Below the pieces are notes generated by a model. It had not been told where the DNA came from. It was given only the letters and a program-made list of their open reading frames with translations, and made no database searches. Of a stretch of DNA of 40,881 bases, positions 33,595 to 40,881 are shown piece by piece (the first letter of the stretch is position 1; each line of letters starts with the position of its first letter). This stretch comes from Cyanobium sp. NIES-981. GTDB lineage: Bacteria; Cyanobacteriota; Cyanobacteriia; PCC-6307; Cyanobiaceae. A program made the translations under genes and the position numbers. Location: NCBI GenBank assembly GCA_945896675.1, contig CAMDEM010000019.1, positions 1 to 40,881 of the forward strand. Reading direction: 5' to 3'.

Positions 33595-34692
33595 ATGGAT
33601 CTCGCCCTGCTGCACGATCGTCTGGAAACAGCCCGGCGCACCTTTGAAACCCTGGAACGGCAGCTTGCCGATCCAGCCGTTGCTGCCAATCCCAGCCAAT
33701 TGCAGACCATCGCCAGGGAACGCTCCCGCCTGGAGCCCTTGGTGCTGAATCACCAGCAACTTCAAAAGCTGGAACAGGAAGAAAGCGAAGCCCGGGCCCT
33801 GCTCAAGGAGCACCGGGGCGATCCAGCCATGGAAGAGCTCGCCAATGAGGAGCTGGCGAGCCTCGCCGAGGCCATCGGAGCCCTGCGCCAAAAGCTCACG
33901 GTGGCCCTCCTGCCCAGGGATCCCCGCGATGAGCGCAGTGTGATGCTCGAAATCCGCGCCGGCGCTGGCGGCGATGAAGCGGCCATCTGGGCGGGCGATC
34001 TGGCCCGGATGTATGAGCGCTATGCCCAAACCATTGGCTGGAAGGTGGAGCCGGTGAGTGCTTCTGAGGCCGAACTGGGGGGCTACAAGGAATTAATTTT
34101 GGCCATCAAGGGCGAAGGCGTCTTCAGCCAGCTGAAGTTCGAGGCCGGGGTGCATCGGGTACAGCGGGTACCCGCCACCGAATCCCAGGGCCGGGTGCAC
34201 ACCTCCACGGCAACGGTGGCCGTGATGCCGGAGGCCGATCCGGTGGAAGTGCAGATTGATCCCACCGAAATCGAAATGAGCACCGCCCGCTCCGGCGGTG
34301 CCGGTGGCCAGAACGTGAACAAGGTGGAAACCGCTGTGGACCTGATCCACAAGCCCACGGGGATTCGGGTGTTTTGCACCCAAGAACGCTCCCAGCTCCA
34401 AAACCGGGAGCGGGCCATGGAAATCCTGCGGGCCAAGCTCTACGAACGCAAACTGGCGGAAGCCAATGCCCAGGAACGCTCCGTCAGGCTGGCGCAGGTG
34501 GGCAGCGGCGATCGCAGCGAAAAAATACGCACCTACAACTACAAAGACAGCCGCACCACCGACCATCGCTTGGGCAAGAACTTCTCGCTCGAGCCCGTGC
34601 TCAATGGCCAGCTCCAGGATGTGATTGGCGCCTGCATTGCCGCCGATCAAAGCCGCCAGCTCGAGGAGCTAGCCAAGGAGATCGCCAGCTAG
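33595..34692 (+). CDS. prfA: Peptide chain release factor 1
   Basis: This 365-residue factor reads UAA and UAG stop codons and releases the finished chain. The codon-reading PxT tripeptide is PAT at 193-195, and the hydrolysis motif GGQ is at 237-239 within [21 protein letters not shown] 33595 ([11 protein letters not shown]) was used rather than the TTG one codon earlier. The stop overlaps the stop of the convergent HNH gene in the palindrome CTAG (34689-34692). Confidence 0.97.
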   Translation: MDLALLHDRLETARRTFETLERQLADPAVAANPSQLQTIARERSRLEPLVLNHQQLQKLEQEESEARALLKEHRGDPAMEELANEELASLAEAIGALRQKLTVALLPRDPRDERSVMLEIRAGAGGDEAAIWAGDLARMYERYAQTIGWKVEPVSASEAELGGYKELILAIKGEGVFSQLKFEAGVHRVQRVPATESQGRVHTSTATVAVMPEADPVEVQIDPTEIEMSTARSGGAGGQNVNKVETAVDLIHKPTGIRVFCTQERSQLQNRERAMEILRAKLYERKLAEANAQERSVRLAQVGSGDRSEKIRTYNYKDSRTTDHRLGKNFSLEPVLNGQLQDVIGACIAADQSRQLEELAKEIAS

Positions 34693-35189
34693 GTGCCGAT
34701 CACATATTTGGCCCATTCCAAATTGCGGCCCGCGTGGATCTGGCGGTTCGCTTCGAAAATGAGGCCACTGAAGGGCCGATGGGGTTTACGGGCTAAGGCC
34801 ATGCCCGCTTCCCGGGGGGTGCGGTTTCCCTTGCGCACGTTGCAGGGCAAACAAGCCGTTGTGACGTTGTCCCAGGTATCGCCACCGCCGCGGCTGCGGG
34901 GCATCACATGGTCGACGGACAGCTGACTGCCGCCGTAGCCGCAGTACTGGCAGCGATGGCCATCCCGCTGGAACAGGTTGCGCCGGGTGAGGGGGAGCTG
35001 TCGGTAGGGCACCCGCACGAACTGACGCAAACGAATCACCGTAGGCAGGAGATAATTCTCCCGAAGCACGTGGGTTGGGTCATGTTCGAGACCTTCCGCC
35101 TTCCCCTTCAGCAACATCACCATGGCGCGGCGCCAGGAGGTGATATTCAGCGGCTCGTAGGAGGCATTCAGAACGAGAACGTGGCTCAT
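34689..35189 (-). CDS. HNH endonuclease family protein
   Basis: This 166-residue protein has a C-terminal HNH nuclease domain: zinc ligands Cys80/Cys83 (CQYCG) and Cys113/Cys116 (CLPC), catalytic region [17 protein letters not shown] (Asp93-His94, Asn108). The N-terminal part ([20 protein letters not shown]) is typical of a widespread cyanobacterial HNH family of unknown function. The ATG at 35189 starts that conserved part. No methylase or toxin/antitoxin partner is adjacent, so a restriction role is not supported. Divergent from alr, convergent with prfA. Confidence 0.9.
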   Translation of the reverse strand: MSHVLVLNASYEPLNITSWRRAMVMLLKGKAEGLEHDPTHVLRENYLLPTVIRLRQFVRVPYRQLPLTRRNLFQRDGHRCQYCGYGGSQLSVDHVMPRSRGGGDTWDNVTTACLPCNVRKGNRTPREAGMALARKPHRPFSGLIFEANRQIHAGRNLEWAKYVIGT

Positions 35190-35239
35190 GCCAGAACCCG
35201 TAGTAAGCGCCATGCTAGGCGGGATCTTGGTTTGTTTTG

Positions 35240-36448
35240 GTGACGCAGGCCACCACGCCACCGTTTCAGCCCCAGGCTTTTGCCGCCGCCGAAGGACTTG
35301 AGCGCCAACGGGCCTGGGTGGATGTCGATCCGGGGGCCATTACGGCCAATGCCCGCAGCCTCAGGCGGTGCCTTGAGCCCACCACCAACCTGATGGCGGT
35401 GGTCAAGGCCGATGGCTACGGCCATGGCGCCGTGCCCATCGCCAAAGCCGCCCAAGTTGGCGGGGCCAGCTGTTTTGGCGTTGCCACCCTGGCCGAGGGC
35501 CTCGAGCTCCGCCAGGCCGGGATTCAGGCCCCCATCCTGGTGCTAGGCAACCTCACCACCGCCGAAGAGCTGCGCAGCTGCCTGGCCTGGGAGCTGATGC
35601 CCACCATTAGCGGCATGCGCGAGGCCCTGCTCTGCCAAAACCTCGCCAGCGGCAGCGGTCGCGGCTTCGCCCTCCAGCTCAAACTCGATACGGGCATGGC
35701 CCGCCTCGGGGCCGATTGGCAGGACGGCCCCAGGCTGGTGGCCGCGATTCGGGATCTCGATGCGGTGCACCTGGCAGGGGTGTACTCCCACCTGGCCTGC
35801 GCCGATGCGCCCCCCCATGCCGACGATGGCCTAACCGCCCAACAGCAAGACCGCTTTGACCGCGTCCTGCAAGCCCTGGAGCAGCAAAACCAGGTCCCGG
35901 GGTGCCGGCACCTGGCCAACTCCGCCGGCGCCCTGCGCAGCCCCCAACTGCACTACGACATGGTTCGGGTGGGCCTGGCCCTCTACGGCCATTGCCCGGC
36001 AGCCCATCTCCAGGGGGTCACCCCCCTGCAGAGCGCCATGCGCCTCCTGGCCAGGGTCAGCCTGATCCGGGATGTCCCCACAGGGGTGGGGGTGAGCTAC
36101 GGCCACAGCTTCCGCACGAAACGGCCCAGTCGCCTTGCCGTGCTTGGCATCGGCTACGCCGATGGCGTGCCCCGCCAGCTCTCCAACCAGATGGAGGTGC
36201 TATTCAACGGCCAACGCCTACCCCAGGTGGGGGCGATCACCATGGACCAACTCGTGCTGGATGCCACCGACTGTTCCAGCCTCGAACTGGGCTCGGTGGT
36301 GACCCTGCTAGGCCCTAACGGAGACGACGAAATCACCCCAGGCCACTGGAGCGAACGCTGCCAAACCATCCCCTGGGAAATCCTCTGCGGTTTCAAGCAC
36401 AGGCTGCCCAGGCTCCACGCCGAGGACGAATCGCCAGGGGCGCACTGA
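35240..36448 (+). CDS. alr: Alanine racemase
   Basis: This 402-residue pyridoxal-phosphate enzyme supplies D-alanine for peptidoglycan. The cofactor Lys56 lies in AVVKADGYGHGAV, the second catalytic Tyr in GVGVSYGHSF, and family stretches are LKLDTGMARLG, SNSAGALR-like LANSAGALRSP and LGIGYADGVPR. The GTG at 35240 was used; a TTG one codon earlier is equally possible and no clear ribosome site distinguishes them. Divergent from the HNH gene by 50 bp. Confidence 0.95.
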   Translation: MTQATTPPFQPQAFAAAEGLERQRAWVDVDPGAITANARSLRRCLEPTTNLMAVVKADGYGHGAVPIAKAAQVGGASCFGVATLAEGLELRQAGIQAPILVLGNLTTAEELRSCLAWELMPTISGMREALLCQNLASGSGRGFALQLKLDTGMARLGADWQDGPRLVAAIRDLDAVHLAGVYSHLACADAPPHADDGLTAQQQDRFDRVLQALEQQNQVPGCRHLANSAGALRSPQLHYDMVRVGLALYGHCPAAHLQGVTPLQSAMRLLARVSLIRDVPTGVGVSYGHSFRTKRPSRLAVLGIGYADGVPRQLSNQMEVLFNGQRLPQVGAITMDQLVLDATDCSSLELGSVVTLLGPNGDDEITPGHWSERCQTIPWEILCGFKHRLPRLHAEDESPGAH

Positions 36449-36467
36449 TAAGCTCATCAAGCCCCCT

Positions 36468-36556
36468 GGAGAGGTGGCTGAGTGGTTGAAAGCGGCTCCC
36501 TGCTAAGGAGTTACAGGAGGCAACTTCTGTCGAGGGTTCGAATCCCTCCCTCTCCG
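36468..36556 (+). tRNA. tRNA-Ser (GCU)
   Basis: A complete 89-nt class II cloverleaf: acceptor GGAGAGG/CCTCTCC plus discriminator G, D arm GTGGCTGAGTGGTTGAAAGC, anticodon GCT in CTCCCTGCTAAGGAG, a long variable arm, and a T arm with GGTTCGAATCC. CCA is not encoded. It marks the edge of an AT-richer accessory stretch. Confidence 0.95.
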
Positions 36557-37811
36557 TTTTAAATAAGGTTCAGGAGCTCTCAAGCTCTCAAGACTTCCCA
36601 AAACCTTCTGAAATCAAGACTGTGACTGGGATATGGGTTCCAGGTGGGTTCCCATCCCCCCCCCAGGAAGTACCAATGGAGTATTGGAGGAACATATCGA
36701 GGAATTCGCCCAAGGGGCCAATCCTCCAAAACGTAGTTCCCACGCTCAATTACAGGGTTTCGTTTGGAGTAAAAGGCGTCAGGACCATTCGATATGTGCT
36801 GATACGAACCCTACCGCTGGTCTTGGCAACTACCGACCACAACAACTCTCCTCAGCGCTCCAACAGCGAGCAGCGCTACTCGGCTGCACCCATCTGAACA
36901 CCCCCAGGACTCCCAGGGATGCCAGTGGGTCCATGCAGGCAACTACAACTCCGCCCGAGGATCTTTAGGAAGTCTTCCCCATCCAAGTACTAGTGGTACC
37001 AACAAATGGCTGGCATGCCTGGTCATCGTTGATCCAAGTCGTAAGCGACCCAATGGACCATGACCAGAACCAGGCGATACACCTGACATCCCCAATGAAT
37101 TGGGATCGGGACAGAGAACTGCGCTCAGAGGAACTCGAACGCCTGCTGGATCACCTCCAGGCACAGGAGGTCAATTCCCAGAAGCAAGTGACAACCGTTT
37201 AGAGCAGGCACTGATTACAGCACCAGATGCTCAAGGCCCCTGCTTGCCAACCACTCCTCCTGGGTGGCGTCCAACAGGCAGACCTGCACATGCCCAATAA
37301 AAATTTTGGGCGAGCCTTGGAACTGCTTGCTGGTGCAGAAGGTCGGAGCAGGCACCTGCAGAGCAGAGATCCAGCAGCATGCGTGATGGCGGACTCGGAG
37401 GCCAATGCTCAAGAGCGGTTGCTGCACAAGAAAAGGTAGTCGCGCCATCCGGGCGAAGGCCTTTTAAAACAGAACTCAAAAGGCCCTGCCTTGAGGAAGA
37501 GGAGGTCAAAAGTTAGCTAAGCCATAAATTGATGCCAAGAGCCAAAACCAGTGGCACGCCGAAGAGACGGGGGGCTGAAATACCACAACAGCCCAATTTG
37601 GCGATGCAGAGTGCAGCAAATCGCGAAGTCCAATACCACTGCAGCGCAGTTGATTTGAGCCATTTTCCAAGGCAAGCCGTTGTAGACCAGAAGGAATAAA
37701 TTAGAGAGAGGATCAGGTAGCATGGTCCTGGCTTGTCTTTAGCTCAGTTGAGCAAGTTGCAGAGGACCTGGCCATCGCCGGGAAATTACTTACAGCGGAA
37801 CCAGTACGACC
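36557..37811. other. Gene-poor, AT-richer stretch after tRNA-Ser
   Basis: No open frame here matches a family I recognise. Competing short frames exist on both strands: plus 36633-36968 (111 residues, no recognised motif), plus 36993-37202 (acidic, GTG start) and minus 37215-37448 and 37517-37723. None has a good ribosome site and a convincing protein pattern together. A short direct repeat AGCTCTCAAG sits at about 36575-36591, just after the tRNA. The position beside a tRNA 3' end and the base composition suggest decayed transferred DNA, but no integrase or duplicated tRNA end is visible. Confidence 0.5.
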
Positions 37812-40800
37812 ATGTCCCAGGAACAACTGCAAGCCCTTCTCATGGGTTGCCTCAATGATTGGCGGACCCAGTTGCAGCGCTGGGCGGTTTCTGGTGCACT
37901 TGTAGATGCGGCGTCACTGGCGCTTGAGCTGAAGACGGTCCCTTCGTCTCTCCAAGACATCAATAGAAGGCTGGTAGCGGGTGACTGGTCTGATTTGCCA
38001 AGAGTGGAGCTACTCAGCGGATCAGGAATGGGTGGGGCAATCGGTGGATGGGCGTCCACCACACAAACCATTTACCTAAATTCAGATTGGTTTTCGACAA
38101 CAACAAGAAGTCAGATTCTTTCTGTCCTGACAGAGGAGCTTGGACACTACCTGGATAGCAGACTCAACAATATAGACACTCAAGGAGACGAGGGAGAACT
38201 CTTCAGCCTGATTTTTAGTGGCAATAAAATCAGTCCGACTCAAGCTAAAATGATAAGCTTAGACGACGATTTTGTAACTTTCAAACTCCAGAGCGGCATG
38301 GAAGTCAGGGCGGAGGCAGCAATTGCTCCAACGGTGGTCCCCTTCGGTACCACCGCCGGGGTCATCTATCTGGAGGATTCAGCTGTTGTGATCCCGCTGG
38401 CAGCTTTTGGGACCTGGAACGAAACCCTTTCTGCCCTGCGGATCACGTCCTTGCCTTCCGATGGCCAGTTGCAGCGCAACGTGGCTTCTCAAGGGAGCCC
38501 GAGCTGGCAGGCTGTTGCGCTTAACCAGCAATTCAGCATCAGCGAGATCACTGCCGGTTCGCTGCGTTATGTGCCTGCCGCCAATAACGATCAAGACCGC
38601 AGCTTCAGCGTTGCGCCGATCGATGCCTCCGGCAACGTTGGCTCCCCCACCCAGGTGCTCCTGGATGTGACGCCTGTCAATGATGCTCCCCAGTTCAATG
38701 CCATCCCAACCGGCCTGCAGGTATGGGGTGGTGTTGCCGGGGCGAACATCACTGGTCTTTCGGCTACGGATATCGATTCCCTGAACCTGGTCTTGAGCCA
38801 GGGTTCAACGCCTACCCCTAGCGGCCTGGCGCTCAATGGCTCCGGCCAGCTAAGCCTTGCGCAAGCCCGTACGTTTACTGGCTCTAGCCCCCAGTCCCTC
38901 ACGGTCAACGTGTCGGTGAGCGACGGCCCACTGAGCGACACACGCACCGTTGCTGTCCAAGCGTTGCCCTTCCAGCTGCAGCGCGGTGGCAGCCAAGTGG
39001 GTCTTTACAGCGATCTCCAGGCTGCCATTAATGCATCTGTTGATGGCGACTTCATCAACATTGCGGCTGGCACCTACACCAATGGTGTGCCGATCACGAT
39101 CACCAAGGCCATCAGCTTGGTGGGTGTCAATGACCCCGCCACGCCTGGCCCCGATGTGGTGCTCAACTCTCCATCGACCCGCGGCCTGGTGCTCAGCGGC
39201 ACCATTACAGGCACGGTCACAGTGGATGGCCTGGCCTTCAGCGGTGGCACCGAAGGCATCAGCGTGGATGGCTCCAGCACCACCAGCGTGGCCAATGTGG
39301 GTGGCCTGGTGATCCGTAACTCCGCCTTCTCCAATAAGAGCAACGCTGGCTTGGTGATAGGCCTGAACAATCCCGACTCCAGCTTGGGCAGTCTCACGGT
39401 GCAGAACACCGTGATCGACCAGAGCGCAGCCACCGCCGGCGGTGGAGCCCCTGGAGCGAATGGTTATGTCGGTGTGATGGCGTTTGGCTTTGATGGCGAC
39501 GCGAGCTTCACCAATGTCACGGTGAAGGGAGCGCCACTGAGTGGCAGCGCTGCTCCTAGCAGCACATCGTCCTTCTATGGCTTCCAGCTGCAGGGGGCTA
39601 CCAAGCTCCAGCTGGAAGGTAACGATCCGGGCACCGATCTCGGCCAGGTTTGGAAGGGCGACGGTCCTGTGATGGGCACGATCACCTTCAACGGGGTCAC
39701 CGTCGAGGGCGGCTTCGCGAAGAACGCTGTTGCCGTTTACAACTGGGCTTCTGCGAGCGGCCCTGCGAGCGGCCTGCGAACCGCCGGAGCCGGCCTCAAC
39801 CTGGCCGGCTCCCGTTCCGGCTGGTCAGCGGCCCTGAACGTCGACGGGATTGGGGGAACTGTTGATCTCTCAGCCTTCACCCTCAACCTGGGTGGCCAGA
39901 GCACCTTGCTTCAGGGTGAGGCCTACAGCGGCTCTACCCCGCTACAGGCCGGCATTCCCTCGGCCAATGGGTTTACCGGAACCAGTGGCAGCGATCAAAT
40001 CTTCGGCAAGGCTGGCAACGACACCCTTGATGGTGGCGGTGGGGCAGACACCATGGCCGGAGGTTCAGGTGATGACACCTATCTCGTTGATAACGCTGGT
40101 GATGTGGTCACAGAACAACTAGCCAGCGATGGCACTGACACCGTCCAAGCCGCCATCTCCTACACCCTCGGATCAAATCTTGAAAACTTGATCCTCACTG
40201 GCACAACTGCCATCAATGGCTCCGGAAACAGTGCCAATAACACGATCACTGGCAACGCAGCCAACAACACCCTTGATGGTGGCGGTGGGGCAGACACCAT
40301 GGCCGGCGGTTCAGGTGATGACACCTATCTCGTTGATAACGCCGCTGATCTGGTCACAGAACTAGCTAACGATGGCACTGACACCGTCCAGGCCGCCATC
40401 TCCTACACCCTCGGATCAAATCTTGAAAACTTGATCCTCACTGGCACCACTGCAATCAATGGCTCCGGAAACAGTGCCAATAACACGATCACTGGCAACG
40501 CAGCCAACAACACCCTTGATGGTGGCGGTGGGGCAGACACCATGGCCGGAGGTTCAGGTGATGACACCTATCTCGTTGATAACGCCGCTGATCTGGTCAC
40601 AGAACTAGCCGGCGATGGCACCGACACCGTCCAGGCCGCCATCTCCTACACCCTCGGATCAAATCTTGAAAACTTGATCCTCACTGGCACCACTGCAATC
40701 AATGGCATCGGCAACAGTGCCAATAACACGATCACTGGCAACGCAGCCAACAACACCCTTGATGGTGGCGGTGGGGCAGACACCATGGCCGGAGGTTCAG

Positions 40801-40881
40801 GTGATGACACCTATCTCGTTGATAACGCTGGTGATGTGGTCACAGAACAACTAGCCAGCGATGGCACTGACACCGTCCAAG
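37812..40881 (+). CDS. Giant RTX-type secreted protein with EELGH N-terminal module (3' truncated)
   Basis: The frame is open from ATG 37812 to the window end (1023 codons seen, no stop). There is no N-terminal signal peptide, which fits type I secretion by a C-terminal signal outside the window. Order of parts: residues about 60-170, a module with IYLNSDW, LTEELGHYLD (Glu108-His112, Asp115) and GDEGELFS, resembling a zinc-peptidase site whose first His is replaced by Glu; about 175-290, a cadherin-like domain ending DVTPVNDAP; about 290-390, an Ig-like domain; about 395-700, a predicted right-handed beta-helix (LQAAINASVDGDFINIAAGTY); from about 720, RTX calcium-binding repeats (GGGGADTMAGGSGDDTYLVD). 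An extracellular adhesin, S-layer or enzyme role is possible. The first 500 bp are markedly AT-richer than the rest. Confidence 0.8.
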   Translation, partial: MSQEQLQALLMGCLNDWRTQLQRWAVSGALVDAASLALELKTVPSSLQDINRRLVAGDWSDLPRVELLSGSGMGGAIGGWASTTQTIYLNSDWFSTTTRSQILSVLTEELGHYLDSRLNNIDTQGDEGELFSLIFSGNKISPTQAKMISLDDDFVTFKLQSGMEVRAEAAIAPTVVPFGTTAGVIYLEDSAVVIPLAAFGTWNETLSALRITSLPSDGQLQRNVASQGSPSWQAVALNQQFSISEITAGSLRYVPAANNDQDRSFSVAPIDASGNVGSPTQVLLDVTPVNDAPQFNAIPTGLQVWGGVAGANITGLSATDIDSLNLVLSQGSTPTPSGLALNGSGQLSLAQARTFTGSSPQSLTVNVSVSDGPLSDTRTVAVQALPFQLQRGGSQVGLYSDLQAAINASVDGDFINIAAGTYTNGVPITITKAISLVGVNDPATPGPDVVLNSPSTRGLVLSGTITGTVTVDGLAFSGGTEGISVDGSSTTSVANVGGLVIRNSAFSNKSNAGLVIGLNNPDSSLGSLTVQNTVIDQSAATAGGGAPGANGYVGVMAFGFDGDASFTNVTVKGAPLSGSAAPSSTSSFYGFQLQGATKLQLEGNDPGTDLGQVWKGDGPVMGTITFNGVTVEGGFAKNAVAVYNWASASGPASGLRTAGAGLNLAGSRSGWSAALNVDGIGGTVDLSAFTLNLGGQSTLLQGEAYSGSTPLQAGIPSANGFTGTSGSDQIFGKAGNDTLDGGGGADTMAGGSGDDTYLVDNAGDVVTEQLASDGTDTVQAAISYTLGSNLENLILTGTTAINGSGNSANNTITGNAANNTLDGGGGADTMAGGSGDDTYLVDNAADLVTELANDGTDTVQAAISYTLGSNLENLILTGTTAINGSGNSANNTITGNAANNTLDGGGGADTMAGGSGDDTYLVDNAADLVTELAGDGTDTVQAAISYTLGSNLENLILTGTTAINGIGNSANNTITGNAANNTLDGGGGADTMAGGSGDDTYLVDNAGDVVTEQLASDGTDTVQ
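40021..40881 (+). repeat. Near-identical 243/246-bp tandem repeats in the RTX region
   Basis: Units begin at about 40021, 40267, 40510 and 40753 (periods 246, 243, 243); the last is cut by the window end. Each encodes one RTX block (LDGGGGADTMAGGSGDDTYL) plus a LENLILTGTTAINGxGNSAN block. Units 1 and 4 share the extra CAA codon and the GDVVTEQLASDGTD version; units 2 and 3 have ADLVTELA. Confidence 0.95.

Noticed and set aside
34689-35189. Restriction-modification system around the HNH gene
   Set aside because: No methyltransferase or specificity gene is adjacent; the neighbours are prfA and alr.
37517-37723. Minus-strand 68-codon frame with an ATG and a hydrophobic stretch
   Set aside because: No ribosome site, mixed hydrophobic and basic pattern without a family look; not distinguishable from chance in this gene-poor DNA.
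36557-37811. Remnant of a tRNA-associated integrase
   Set aside because: The 111-codon frame at 36633-36968 shows no Arg-His-Arg-Tyr pattern or other recombinase motif that I can identify, so no pseudogene is claimed.
40021-40881. CRISPR-like array
   Set aside because: The repeats are 243/246 bp, contiguous, and encode RTX protein blocks in one open frame; there are no short repeats with unique spacers.

Overview
The window looks like chromosome of a GC-rich picocyanobacterium of the Synechococcus/Cyanobium type. The evidence is the set of cyanobacterium-specific genes: ndhN, ldpA, a Ycf45-type ATPase, DUF1815 and DUF2839 proteins, a CAAD/CURT1-like membrane protein, a CrtD-type carotenoid desaturase, and a ribosomal cluster with the cyanobacterial gene order (no rpsN or rpmD, and rpmE-prfA at its end). 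The genus is an inference.

Region 1 (1-17.3 kb) is a mosaic of short housekeeping operons on both strands: the end of S-adenosylmethionine decarboxylase, a LarE-like PP-loop enzyme divergent from a double-domain corrinoid adenosyltransferase, a LuxR-type regulator with an atypical receiver, an E1-like MoeB-rhodanese with a JAMM peptidase, a CAAD protein, a fructosamine-kinase-like protein, crtD, tyrA, a degenerate DinG-like helicase, recA with a matching cyanobacterial LexA box, a HAD hydrolase, tRNA-Gln, a Ycf45-type ATPase, ldpA and ndhN.

Region 2 (17.7-34.7 kb) is one long co-oriented ribosomal supercluster: rplC-rplD-rplW-rplB-rpsS-rplV-rpsC-rplP-rpmC-rpsQ-rplN-rplX-rplE-rpsH-rplF-rplR-rpsE-rplO, a strong hairpin terminator, secY-adk-rpmJ-rpsM-rpsK-rpoA-rplQ, a second terminator, truA-rplM-rpsI-rpmE, a third terminator and prfA. 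It links ribosome assembly, protein export, nucleotide balance, transcription, tRNA modification and translation termination. The two internal terminators divide it into separately tunable segments. An HNH nuclease (minus strand) and alanine racemase follow.

Region 3 (36.47-40.88 kb) starts at tRNA-Ser(GCU). It holds about 1.25 kb of AT-richer DNA with no recognisable gene, then the first 3.07 kb of a giant secreted RTX-type protein that runs off the window. That protein has an AT-rich N-terminal module with an EELGH motif (a HExxH-like site lacking the first His), a cadherin-like part, a predicted beta-helix and near-identical 243/246-bp calcium-binding repeats. This is the accessory part of the window and the best candidate for something poorly described.
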